NCBI GenBank assembly: GCA_037501455.1
Contig: CM074857.1
Location: 123,925,501 to 123,989,500, forward strand
Length of the DNA stretch: 64,000 nt
Reading direction: 5' to 3'
Source of the DNA: Lantana camara
Lineage: Eukaryota > Streptophyta > Magnoliopsida > Lamiales > Verbenaceae
In this document: piece after piece, positions 36,160 to 48,123 of the stretch
Layout: every line of letters begins with the position of its first letter
Numbering within the stretch: position 1 is the stretch's first letter
The notes under the pieces: model-generated
The model's database searches: none
The model's input: only the letters and a program-made list of their open reading frames with translations
Told to the model about the DNA's origin: nothing
Program-made: the position numbers and the translations under genes

Positions 36160-39100
36160 TTATGGTTCGGGTGGTTTAAGTCCCATATCTCTAGTAGTTG
36201 TAGCTACTAAGTCTCTCGTCAGAGGCTTAGTAAACGGATCAACCAAATTCTTATTTGACCTCACATAAACAATTGTTGTAATACCATCTTGTATCAATTG
36301 TCTCACAAATGCATGTCTAAGACCAATGTGTCTAGACTTACCATTATAGTTACCACTGTACACTTTTGTAAGCGTTGCTTCGCTGTCACAATACAGCGAA
36401 ATTGGAGGCATTGGACTTGGCCAATGATCTATGTCTAACAACATATTTCTTATCCAATCAGCCTCTTGTCCAGCTTGTGCTAAAGCTATAAACTCAGATT
36501 CCATGGTAGAGTGAGAGATTATTGTCTGTTTCTTGCTTGCCCAAGAAATAGCCCCACTGGCAAGAGTGAAAATCCACCCACTTGTGGATTTGTTATCTCC
36601 CACGCTAGTTATCCAACTCGCGTCTGAGTACCCTTCCAACACACTAGGGAATTTGTTGTAGAACAAACCAAAGTTAATGGTTCTCTTAAGGTATCCGAAT
36701 GCCCTACCAATAGTTTTCCAATGATTAGCATTGGGACTTCTTGTGTATCTGCTAAGTTTTGAAACTTTAGTGCAATGCATTGCGTACATAAGGCTGCCGA
36801 CATCACTTGCATACTCAAGCTGTGCAATAGCTCTACCAGTAATTTCTTTAAGTTTCAATCCATTATCAAACGGAGTATTCACCTCCTTGATCTCGAAATG
36901 TTTAAACTTAGTCAGAATTTTCTCAATATAATGAGATTGATTTAGTGAAAAACCCCCACTATGTTTTTTAATTTTAATGCCTAAAATAGTATCTACTTCA
37001 TCTAAGTCTTTCATCTTAAAGACTGAGGATAGATACTTTTTAGTCTCGTTTACTCCAATCATGTTTATTTCGATGATCAACATATAAACAGACTATCACC
37101 ATATAGTCAGTTGTAGTTTTGGAGTAAATGCACCTGTCAAAACTGTTATACTTGAACCCAAAGCTTAAGATAGCAGTGTCAAACTTCTCGTGACATTGTT
37201 TTGGTGTTTGTTTCAGACCATACAGAGATTTGACTAACTTACACACTTTGTTTTCTGTTCCCGGTACTACAAAGCCCTCAAGTTGTTTCATATAGATTTC
37301 TTCTTTTAAATTTCCATTTAAAAAGGCTATCTTTACGTCTATTTGATCAACAAACAGATCGTAAAGTGAGGCCAAAGCAAGAAGAATTCTAATGGAAGCA
37401 ACTTGAGCCACCGGTGCATAAGTGTCAAAGTAGTCAATCCCTTCTACTTGTCTGAACCCTTTGGCAACTAATCTAGCTTTAAAGGCTGAGATAGTTCCAT
37501 CGGTGTTTCGTTTCCTTCTAAATACCCATTTGCACCCAATGGATTTAGAACCACGAGGTAAGTCTGCTAATACCCAAGTATTATTACCTAAAATCGAATC
37601 CATTTCATCGTTAACAGCTTCCTTCCAAAAAGGAGCATCTCGTGAAGCTATAACTTCTACAAATGTTTTAGGATTCGTCTCAAGTGTAAATACAAAAGGT
37701 ATTTCACTTACCACTTTATTATTCTGGTCCCCCTCCACCAAGAACAATAAAGCCTCAAAAGAGATAAAGTCTTTGTCTAGGCTTTTCTCTTTTCTTGCTC
37801 TAGTACTCCTTCTAGGCTCAGTTGGTTGCGTAGGAATATTATTTTCCTCAACCGGTCTTATAGGACCTATAGGCTCAATTTGGGGTGGCTCAGAATCATT
37901 TCCAACATCTTTTGAAAATGTATTTTCGAAGAACTCAATATCCCTGGACTCAGTTATCACATTAGACTCCAAATCAAGAAGTCTATAAGCCTTGCTATTA
38001 AGAGCATATCCAACGAATACACTTTTAATAGCTCTGGCTCCTAACTTAGTCCGTTTGGGACCAAGAACCCGAAAATAAGCCACACACCCGCACACTTTAA
38101 AATAGCTTATGTTGGGTTTTCTGCCTTTCCATATTTCATAGGGACTAGTCTTCACAACAGTACTAGGCATCCTATTCAAAATATGGCACGCAGACAGAAG
38201 GGCTTCGCCCCACAAGTTGTGAGGTAAGTTTACATGATTTAACATGCAATTTATCATGTCCAGAAATGTACGATTTTTCCTTTCAGCTATGCCGTTCTGC
38301 TGGGGTGTATAACCAATAGTTGTTTGATGTATGATACCACTTTCTTTGTAAAGTGTATCAAAAGCATTCAAACAATATTCCATGCCTTGATCAGAACGTA
38401 GAACCTTAATTTTCTTCTCAAATTAGGTTTCTACTTCTGATTTATATTTCACAAAAGAACTAAGAGCTTCATCTTTAGTTCTTAACAAATACACATAGCA
38501 AAAACGACTAGCATCATCAATAAACTAATAAAATACCTTTTACCACCTCTAGTTAAAATTCCATTTAGCTCACAAATATCGGTATGAATTAAATCTAATA
38601 TTTGTGATTCTCTTTTAACACTTGAAAAAGGTTTTCTTACAATTTTTGACTTTGCACATATTTCACACTTCTCAAGTTCGTTTTTACCAATATCAATTAA
38701 TCCCATTGCATGCATATTTTTCAAGTTCTTTGCACTAACATGTCCTAATCGACTATGCCATAAGGAAATTGAAGAAATCATGTAAGCAGAAACGAAATTC
38801 ATATTATTGATAGACATCTTATACATCTCATTACAAGCATAGTCTTTTCCAACAAATTCACCATTTTTCATGATGATGACTTTGCCAGATTCAACAGAAA
38901 TCTTAAAACCCTTCTTATCTAACAAATCAACAGAAATTAAAATTTTCTAACATCTGGTACAAACAAGACATTAATCAAGGTTAATTTCTCCCCGGAGGTA
39001 AAGTTGAGCTCGACAGATCCTTTACCTCCAACACCGGCTTGGGAGCTATTTCCCATCTGAACCTCTTGCCCAACAACTTCTTCAAAGGTCTTGAAAAGCT

Positions 39101-40232
39101 TTCGATCGTTGCGAATGTGAACCGTTGCTCCAGAATCTAGCCACCAGCTAGAAAGTTCACTTGCCATGTTGATTTCAGAAATCATAGCCACATCAAGGCT
39201 AAGATCAGTCACCATGGCAACTAGGTTCTCCTCAACCATGTTTGCAACGCCGGATCCACTCTTCCGTTGTGAGCATTCTCGTGCATAATGTCCTGTTTCT
39301 CCACAAATATGACACTTGACTTTTCTTTTGTTAGCAACATGAACAGGTTTAGATTTTTGCCCGAATTTCTTAAATTGTCCTTGATTCTTTTTAACCCCGA
39401 AAGGCTTCTTTTTAGAACTTCCAGCCTCAACATAATTCACGCTGGATTGTCCTTGAACCAAATTCTTACCATCGCGTTTCCGAGCCTCCTCTTCAATACG
39501 CAGATGTTTCTAAATTTGTTCCAAGGACATATCCTTAGATTTATGCATCAATCTCTTTGCATAATCTTTCCAGGCAGGAGGGAGCTTTGAAATTATAGCT
39601 CCTACCTGGAAGGCTTCTGGAAGGACAATTTTCACCATCCGTAGTTTGTTGACAATTACCTGGAGCTCATGCACTTGCTCCAGGATTGATTTATTATCAA
39701 CCATTTTGAAATCGAGGTATTTAGATACTAAATATTTGTTAGTACCTTCCTCCTCAGTTTTATACTTGTATTCCAATGCCTCCCAAAGTTCTCTAGGCGA
39801 CTTGACATTTGTATAAAGGTCATACAATCTGTCAGAAAGAGTGTTGAGGATGTGGCCACGAGCTAACTCTTCATCTTCAACTCTTTTATTTCTTTGTTGC
39901 TGAAGGGTTTCCACAATCTCCTGATGGATCTGCAAGGCATTTCTGGAGGGACCTCTTGGTGCAGAGTTGGCAAGAGGATTGGCAGGAGCCCCGGCTGCTA
40001 CAGTAGGATTTGTTGGAGGAACACCACCTGTTGCAGTAGGTGGATCAAGATCTACAGGTTGCTGGGGAGTAGGAGGATCTTCTAGAATTGGTGGCAAGTT
40101 GGGATCCAGAACATAGGCAAGCTTAAGGACAGTAAGCAAGAACTTCATATTGTCCTGCCAGCGGCTAAAGTTGTTGCCATCGAAACGGTCTAGCTTTTGC
40201 TGGTTCATGATTCTGAAGGACTCAGACTCCAT
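36160..40232 (-). pseudogene. Copia gag-pol of the F-box insertion, decayed
   Basis: Minus-strand blocks in order. Gag (40232-39510) has a LDRFDGNNFSRWQDNMKFLL start. A CCHC knuckle (CHICGETGHYAREC) and protease (WWLDSGATVHI) lie at 39461-38937. GAG-pre-integrase (WHSRLGHVS) and the start of integrase lie at 38925-38482. Integrase remainder and reverse transcriptase (RLVAKGF, IDVKIAFLNG, YGLKQ) lie at 38383-37040. RNase H lies at 37083-36160 (SDASWITSVGDNKSTSGW, HSTMESEF), ending …FTKPLTRDL. Stops or frame changes separate all blocks. The reverse-transcriptase catalytic YVDD is disrupted: the frame reads LYVDH, and an indel between short direct repeats shifts frame exactly there (37060-37095). 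Gag begins only 23 nt from the LTR. Non-functional. Confidence 0.88.
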
Positions 40233-40239
40233 CTCAAGA

Positions 40240-40319
40240 ATAGAAACTTTAAGATTGTTGAGAAAATCTGGGCTATGGAGCAGCTAGACACGGGTTTTCC
40301 CTGTCCTTAAAGTTTCTAT
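40240..40319 (-). promoter_or_regulatory. Unusual primer-site region: 14-nt inverted repeat across the LTR boundary
   Basis: ATAGAAACTTTAAG (40240-40253) and CTTAAAGTTTCTAT (40306-40319) are exact reverse complements separated by 52 nt. The first lies two bases outside the 5' LTR, where the primer site should be. The second lies inside the LTR (U5 in transcript order). No TGGTATCAGAGC-like site is present. Confidence 0.6.
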
Positions 40320-40828
40320 CGCCCCTACTTCTGGGAAGTGTGCTTTAGGTTGCAGGCGATACACTTCCAGGATATATGTCAAGCTCTGTGTTTGATTTTC
40401 GGAGAAAGCACTTCTGCAAAAATCATATGAATGTTTGTTGTATTTCAGATATGGGGGAGAGACCACTTTATAACAACACTCAGGTAGTAAAACTGATATT
40501 GGAATTTGAATGGGTTAATTTTAGGAAGTGCGCCATCAAACGCCACATTCACCCATGCCCGGCCCCTGCCCCGGTCCCGTGCCCGAGCCCGGGCGCGGGA
40601 GGTGCGGTGCACCGCACTGCGAGTGAACCCATTAGTCCTCTCTTGAGTCTCATAATTTAATAACACATACAACATTTTAATATATAAAGCTGCCTACTTA
40701 GTGTTATTTTTCCAATGTGGGACACAATAACCAATGCATATTTTTCCAAACAACCTTTGATATGGCTTTACATAATTATTGATTAATTCTCCAATAATTA
40801 ACCATATATGTACATGGCATATTCAACA
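40256..40828 (-). repeat. 5' LTR of the F-box Copia (573 bp)
   Basis: Starts (plus strand) TGTTGAGAAAATC and ends CATATTCAACA. On the minus strand a TATA-like TTTATATATT lies at about 40679-40688. The palindrome GTGCGGTGCACCGCAC is at 40602-40617. It is shorter than its partner by one internal deletion near 40525. Confidence 0.92.
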
Positions 40829-41077
40829 GTATGAAATCTGATTCTTGGAGACAGATTGAGGATGTAGATATTAAGGATATTAGCTCTGCCCCGTCTCGAT
40901 GGGGTTTTCATTAACGGCTTCTTGCATTGGAAGTCCACTAATTATTACTTGACTAGATTCGATCTTACAACTGAACTTTACGACAAGGTGCCGCTGCCCA
41001 AAATTGACCGTGAAGTCTCGTTTAGGGGTATTGGTTCGTTGGAAGGATGCTTAGTTGTGAGTCTTTTAGAACGTTAA

Positions 41078-44000
41078 TGCTTATCACTAAAATTATAAAA
41101 ATAGGGATATCAATAGTTATGAATAGTGATAATTATAATTTAAATACAATTTCAGCGCTACCAATATACACTATGAGAGCTAAAATATTAATGAAAAATC
41201 AGAACTTTCCTCACTAAATAAATATAATTAATGGTAAATTTTATGTTGTTGAGGGTAAATATAATATTTGGTGTTATTATACACGGGACACATTATCAAT
41301 TTAAATAAAATAAAATTCGTCTTCAAAAATAAAATAAAATTCTTTATGATATGATACAGCACCGTCACAAGTAGTCAACAAATCTAAGTTGAGATTAACG
41401 TTTACCTGCCCAGGTTAATATCCCACTGCCATTATCATGGAAAGTATGCTGGCAAAAGATGAATCAATTGATCGGATTCGGTTAAGATTTCATCAAGAAG
41501 AAGATAGACTAATTGGCTATATACAAATATATATTTTTTAATTTAAATTGGTCCGCCTCCACGTGGCACCCTCTCATTGTAAATATAACCGAAGGAGTAT
41601 AAGTCATGTTTCTTTTTCTTTTTCTTTTTTTAATATCTAATTACGAATTCGAATCGAATCAGATCACTCAATAGAAAATTTTAATTTCAATATTTTATTA
41701 TTTTTTTTTTGAGAAAGGAGAATTTCATCTCTTATTTCGTTTATACACCCAAAATGTATTAATTTCCACCAACAAAACACAAAATGTATTAATCAACTAT
41801 TGAGATAAAAACAAAAAAAACAAAAAAATATGACATCAAAAATTATTTAAAATTTTTTTAATTTATTAAAAAAAATTCTCTTCCAATTACGAGGAGGACC
41901 ATTTATAGGGTTTTTACCAAGTATTACACATCGAATAATAATATATAAGGGTTTGACAATTTTCACCTCAACAACTAGTTTTCGGAGGTGAGTAAGACGA
42001 TTCTAAGTCTATCTCTTTATCCCGCTAAATATTTCAATTTCTGACTTATACATATTTCGATTATATAATGATTTGATAATCCCCTCAGTGATTAGTTTTT
42101 GGGGATAAATTAAATAAACTACATTGTTTATCGATTTTTGTTAGCTAGATTCTTGATGTCTCGTGGGAGAATATTTAATTGCATAGTCAAACTAGCTTTA
42201 GAGAACATATGTTGACATCACCTTTTTACCCATAATAGAGTGAAAAGGAGATAATGGAGTACCAAACTTTATGATCGCTTTTTCCAACTCTTTTCTAGAT
42301 CTTTTTGATTCCATGTAACAGGACAGGAAGCACCCACGAATATATGGATACTCACAGTTGACGTTAATTAATTTCTTTTTATTATCTTTGGTTAAGAATT
42401 TAAGGTATAATTGGTCTGTTAATTGTAGTGCTTTTCTGCACAAATATCATCGTGCTTCTAGATACGATCTTTGGTAGGTTAATTAATGCGCTTTAATTGA
42501 TATGGTCGGCTGCATATAATATTATCATTTTACGCACTAGAACTAGAGAAACTTTTTTGTTCTTCTGTTGCGTATTTCTTTTTTTCTTTTTTAAATTATG
42601 CTTTTCTATATCCTTTATTTCTTATTTATAGATAACGATTAGGGTTTATGCCGATAAATAATATGTTTAAGTTAACTCACTTTCAAAAGTTAGCTATATT
42701 GAGAGAAGAGTTGTCAGATCATTTTATATTAAACATCACATCTTTAATTATTCGAAGGGGAATAGTTGACATATTCTCATTACGCCTAAAATCGCGAAAT
42801 ACTAAACATCACATCTTTAATTATTCGAAGTGGGATAGTTGGCATATTCTCATTACGCCTAAATCACGAAATACGAGACAAATTGGAGCGTGGATATTGA
42901 GTAATCGGAATATCTATTATTACTTATTAGTCACTCTAAAAAACTTCTTAGCGTTTTACATTTTTCTCTTCTTGTTTATTCGCTCTCATTGAACGAAGTG
43001 GCGAACATATATTGTCGCTTTATTTTGAATAGATCTCAAGGTTATAATAAAATTCAAGAAAAATAAATTAAAATTAAACACAACGAAATGAAACGTATGA
43101 TACGATCACATTTTAAAATGAAAGGATAGGTACTTTTGACTTATCTCCCCCCTTTAATTTTTTTTTGTTAGGATTACTAGCTCAATGCTTAGCCTTCCTC
43201 CTCCCTAGTTAAGTAGTCCAGAGGGAGCTTGTTGTAATTCTTTGAATTTGATATTAATATCGTGATTCATATTTAGTCAAAATATCTGTACTAATGTATA
43301 TATATAACCCATTTATTTGGGTTATCAAGTCAAGTTTAGTATTGTTAATCTGTCCCACATAAATTAATTACTAAATCATGTATTACATTAATAATATTTA
43401 ACAATCATCACCTCATTAACTAGTTTTGAGATGAGCTAAACCAAACATATACCCTTAACAAGTACATATATAACTCATTTATCTTAGTTCGAGTTAAGTC
43501 GGATTATTTAAATACAAAATTTTTCCTATCAATAGTAATTGTATTTTTAAAAACTCAAATATGATTAAGTTAGTGTAACAGTGAACCATTAAAATATATC
43601 ATTCCGTAGTAATGATACTAAAATATTACATTCACTCCTGATATGCATGAGTGTAATCTTCCACAACCGATTTACAAGTATCTTGCATTTTCTCCTTTTG
43701 AGAAGTTGAACTACTTTAAAGTTTAAAGACATGAGACAACGGTAACAGGATTAATTCACTAATTATACCAAGTATATACGGATATAGTGAATCAGAGAAC
43801 TGATTCCTGAACATGTTAATAGTCATGAATTTGCACCAAAATATTAATTTTCATTATAAAGATCTTATTCCCAATTTGGTTCTAATAAATTATTGTCAAA
43901 ATTTTGGGTAACTCAGTGAGTTAAGTGATAACTTTTATTTTTATTAAGCTACAATTATCCTGTATATTCATGAGTGATGTTTAAAATTCAACTGTAAAAG

Positions 44001-44407
44001 GAAGGTTTGAAAAATAAAATAATGGAGATGATAGAATTGAATAATTTCAGCTGTGCCCCGATAGTTTTATATATTTCTGCTTCGACCCATATAAATTTGA
44101 AAGTTTTGAGAATTGAAGAATGAGCCGTTGTGATCTTATAAGCCTCCTCAATTGTCAACATAATTTAGAATCTAATGTTTTTATAATTAAATGTTATAAT
44201 CTTTTCATAACATTTTCTGAGATATTTTGTGGGCTTAGGCCCATGGCCCAACTTCATTATTGTGTGGGCTATATAATTGGGCTATTTCTTATTTCATTAG
44301 ATAGATCTAGCCATCTAGGGCTGTTAATCCGGTCAGAATTTCAGGCTTCAGCACATTCGACCCATAAAAATGTTAGATGGATTATATTCGATTATAAATA
44401 TTTATTA
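41078..44407. other. AT-rich intergenic sequence
   Basis: No gene is supported. It contains a 73-bp tandem duplication (42730-42876). Three diverged copies of a CACCTCA…ACTAGTTTT…GAG-type motif lie near 41964, 42085 and 43405, probably remnants of a small dispersed repeat. Confidence 0.5.
42730..42876 (+). repeat. 73-bp tandem duplication
   Basis: TAAACATCACATCTTTAATT begins at 42730 and again at 42803. The copies run to …ACGCCTAAA(A)TC(G/A)CGAAATAC with a handful of differences. Confidence 0.9.
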
Positions 44408-44415
44408 TCCAAAAT

Positions 44416-45059
44416 TAGGGCTGTCAACGGGTCGGATTCGGACCGGATCAGGAGATTCCGGATCCGAATCCGATAAGAGAATCCGAATATCGGATCCGAA
44501 TCCGAATCCTATAGGATTCAGATTCATTGTTTTTGAATCCATATATAATCGGGTCGGATCCGATCCGCTAAAAAAATCCGACCCAATTAATAATAAAATT
44601 TATTTTTTTAAATAACAAATTTGATATAAAAAATAAATATAATTACATAATATTTAATAAATAATTATTATTTAATGAATTATTTGATAGTTTTGTTTAT
44701 ATTTATTTAAAATAAATTAATTTAAACTTATTAACAAAAGAAAATATATACTTTTAGAGTAAAAAATTTAAATTTTATTATTGTTTAAAATGATAAATAT
44801 GTGAAAATTTTAATTTTAATCATTTTACTTAATATTATGTACTAGTAAATAATTTATTTAATTAAATATTATATATAATATCGGATTCGGATTCTTAACG
44901 GATCGGATTCCTTAAATCCATATTCGCTCCATTTATTTCGGATAACGAATATTTATAATCGGATATGATCCATCGAATATTTTTATCAGACGAATATGCT
45001 AAAATTCGGATCAAACTCGGAGCGGATTCGGATTAAAATCCACCCCATTGACAGCCCTA
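44416..45059. mobile_element. Non-autonomous hAT-type element, 644 bp, 8-bp TSD
   Basis: Left end TAGGGCTGTCAACGGGT and right end (inverted) TAGGGCTGTCAATGGGG are TIRs rich in GGATTCGGAT. Flanking 8-mers are TCCAAAAT (44408-44415) and TCCGAAAT (45060-45067), 7 of 8 matching. There is no transposase, so it is MITE-like. Its tips closely resemble those of the larger hAT-type element at 18003-25236. Confidence 0.85.
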
Positions 45060-45290
45060 TCCGAAATAAATGAAGTTAATATGAAATTAAGGAACCCGAT
45101 CCGTTAAAGGTCTGAATCCGACTTTATATAATGTTTAATGAAATTAATTATTTTCTTGGTAAAGAATATTAAATAAAATAATTAAAATTAAAATTTTCGC
45201 CTATGTATCACTATAAAAAATGATAAATTTTGAATTATTTATTCTAAAAAAGTACGTTATCCTTTATTAATAATTTTAAATAAATATAAG

Positions 45291-45924
45291 TGTTTACACA
45301 AATTTTCGTTGGAATCTGCAACAAAATGAATGCAAAATACAAGAAAATAGGGAAAACAAATAATTTAACAATTTAATTGTAATAAAGTGTTACAATCTCT
45401 GAATATCCTCTGATTCTTCTTTGCTAGTGGATTCGAGGGCTTGAAGCTTGATCTCGAATCAAAATGTAGAACTTGATTGAATTTGATTGGAAGTGTTGGC
45501 TCGTTGCACGGACAGCACTTTGAGATAGCAAATGGCAATGACTCGAAGATTTAAGAGCTTGAATGCCTTTGCTCTTGAAAAGTTGTGGCTTATGATTTGT
45601 AATGTGATTTGTGATTTGATGATATCTCCTTTGTGACCTTGGAACCTCTATTTATAGGCCTTCGGTTCTTCTCTTGGGTTTCATGGGCTTGGGCCTGAAT
45701 TTAAAATCCACACAATAAATAAGTGGACTTTATTTTATTTAATGGATCACTTTTTAATCCATTCAATTAATTCAAGGATAAAAATACAAAGTTCATAGTC
45801 TTTATCCCGAATTAAATATTTAAGCCCAAATTTATTATGGACTCATGACCAAAATTAATAATTAATAGCCAATTTAGTTGGGCCACTAATTAATTAATTT
45901 ATCTCTGAATTTTCGGTATCAACA
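45291..45924 (-). repeat. 3' LTR of the gag-only element (634 bp)
   Basis: Matches 55233-55865 end to end with about 3-4% substitutions. It includes CTATTTATAGG (about 45648-45658). Confidence 0.92.
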
Positions 45925-46960
45925 GATGCCCCCACTTCAAGGTCCGGAAAGAGCGTCGAACTTTTGCGAGGCCGGGCTTGAAGTAATTCGCTATTTCTTT
46001 TTATTTGGTTGGTGTTTAGCCGATCTTAATTTGGAATTTGTTGGCTGCCCAAATAAATTTGAATTGCCCATCTCATTTCAATTGTTGGCCCAACGTGCAA
46101 TGATGGCCCAACATCTCCTTTCTTCATTTTCCTTTTTTTTGTTTTTTTTAAGATTTAGGCCACATGAAGGCTCAATTTTGGCAGCAATCATCTTCCCAAT
46201 TGAAACAATCTCCACGCAGTCACGCAGGAGCAAACTGAGGTGTAGCGGCGGAAGCTTCCCTTCTCGATTCACCTTTTTTTTTTTTCCTTTAATGATTACC
46301 AAAACTGGGGCGCCAAATCACGTCCCTTAACTTGTATTTGTGGGAGAAGAATCAGCGCAGCTGCAATCGCGCCCAAATCCTCTTCATATCTTCCAAATTT
46401 ATTTTCTTCTCTTGATTGTCTCCATCATCCGGAAACTTGCCCCCTTTAACAACCATGAGCATCTATAAATTTGAATTCTTTCTTCTCACTTCACCACAAT
46501 CGGACTCCTCCAAGATTGAAGCTTTGTCACCTCCTCTAGTAGTGTTTCCATGTCAGTATTGATGCGGGACTCGATCAGTTGTAGCCACTCGAATGCCCGC
46601 CGCCTACCGGATCTCTGATCGGAATAAAATGCTCATCCTTTATTCAGGTCAATCTCAGCGAAGGCCTCTTCAGACACGTTCCTGGAACTGCATCTCTTGG
46701 TTGCCCCCTTTTTTTTGGAGTTGGATTTCTGGAACTGGATTTTGTCGCCATGCAGGAAGGGACTGCTGAGGTTGATATCCTTTGTTTGCTATCATCATTT
46801 TTCTTTCTATTGTTGCACCTCTTTTTACTTGTGTAGGTGGCGTTAAATGCAATCGCGTAGCTTCTGGTGATCATAGAAGACAAGTAATTATGCAATCTGA
46901 TATCTCCACCTCCAGGCTCCAGCCATGCTGAATCCACCACAAATTCCCATTGTAGCCAGC
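45925..46960 (-). other. Non-coding internal part of the gag-only element (3' side)
   Basis: Begins with the polypurine tract. Short open frames on both strands show no recognisable domain. Its end CCAGC is the target duplication of the nested LTR element. Confidence 0.55.
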
Positions 46961-48123
46961 TGTTACACCGGTGAAAGTTGCCTTGGCTTGACTCGGCGGG
47001 TGGACGAGTCAAGATTGCGAGATGATGCTTGCTTGGTGAAGGATCATTGAATTAAAGTGCTTTGGCGCAATGCAAAGTGCTTTGTCCCGATAAAGCTTGG
47101 CTTGGATGCAAGGATGTCGGATGTTGGTGCTTGGCGGCTGGGCGTCAAGCAAGACCGTGCGGATGTGTTTTGCATGGTGCGCGCAAGTCTTGGTGGATTG
47201 CGCAAGTGTCCCGCAATGTTGGCACATGAAAAGTAATTGTTCCGCAAGGGTGGCTAAGTTGATTGTTGCTGTGCGGATTGTTCCGGAAGACTTAGGCCGT
47301 TGGGTGCTTTGTCCCGCAATGCTAGGATGATGGTGAGCGCACTAAGCAAAGGTTGTGCGCGCAAGGCAGCGGGAAGCCGGCGGCAAGGTTGGGAGTAAGC
47401 GTGCAAGCGCGCGCCTATGTACGGGATTGATGTGCGCGCGCGCGAGGCTGCGCGCAGCGCCTAGGCGCGCCCGCACTAGGCTGGCAGCAGTTCAAAAGTT
47501 GGCGGGAACAGTTACTTCGGCGGGAGCGGTTATGGGCATGAATTTCAAATGCTTAGGCGCCAAATTTAAGGAAGCTGAAGGCTTGGGCGGCTATGGAACA
47601 TAACCGCCAAGTTAGTGGGTGAAATGGAGCTTGAATGTGGCGGTTATGGCCAATTTTGGGCGGGAAATTGCCCAACTTAGTTTAAGCTTGAAATTCGAAT
47701 TGCCTAGGCGGTTGGGGCTGTCAACCGCACAGTTTTGTAGGCTTATAAATAAGCCAAGTGTGCACGATTTTGAGGGAGTTGAGCGTCCCAATATTGTGTA
47801 CAAGTGAGGGTGTCCTTTTGTATATTGCATCGGAATGAATATATTGAAAAGGTTGGGCGTGAGCCCGTAACTTCGTGTGTTGCTTTAATTTCAGCAAGTG
47901 TGTGTGCGTGGGGCTTGTTGAATTAATGGGCAATGCGTGGGCTTGTCTTGTTGGGAACTTAATCCCCCAAAACGAGGGAAAAACACGAGTGTTGGGTTCA
48001 ATGTTTGGGAAACACGAGTGTATGCGAGTTTTGGGATAAGGCTGAGGGGATTTGTGAGGAATTCCTGCCGGATGGAGTCGGACTCGCGCGAAAAATTTGG
48101 TGTAAGAGTTTGACCCCGTCACA
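46961..48123 (+). repeat. 5' LTR of the young element
   Basis: 1163 bp with a very CpG-rich core at about 47355-47480 (GCGCGCGCGCGAGGCTGCGC). A TATA-like TTATAAATAAG lies at about 47743-47753. Confidence 0.93.

Larger units (their letters stand above)
34860..40828 (-). mobile_element. Ty1/Copia retrotransposon in the F-box gene, TSD GTATG
   Basis: Full-length insertion bounded by TGTTGA…TCAACA and by identical 5-bp duplications at 34855-34859 and 40829-40833. The LTRs are 34860-35627 (3' LTR for this strand) and 40256-40828 (5' LTR). The polypurine tract AAGTGGGGGGT (minus strand) lies at 35628-35638. LTR divergence is a few percent, so it is not recent. The coding region is decayed. The usual initiator-Met primer site is missing next to the 5' LTR. 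Confidence 0.93.
34308..41077 (+). pseudogene. F-box protein gene split by a Copia insertion
   Basis: F-box proteins are substrate adaptors of SCF ubiquitin ligases. The 5' part (34308-34859, 184 codons) starts at ATG in MAAQMQLPSDVVREILLHL, a clear F-box. It continues with an F-box-associated region (NPFTRKFHKLP, GIGYDSSADDYKVV). After codon 184 a Copia element is inserted; its 5-bp duplication GTATG is the codon context. The coding sequence resumes in frame at 40834 (KSDSWRQIEDV) and continues with FINGFLHW, DLTTELYDKVPLP and GSLEGCLVV to a stop at 41075-41077. Besides the 5969-bp insertion, one base appears missing near 40905-40912, just before FINGFLHW. The C-terminal half of the associated domain is absent. 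The gene is therefore a pseudogene, at least on this haplotype. Confidence 0.85.

Noticed and set aside
44120..44615. Open frames rich in Asp, Pro and Ser repeats
   Set aside because: They read through the GGATTCGGAT-rich TIR of the hAT element and are not protein-like.
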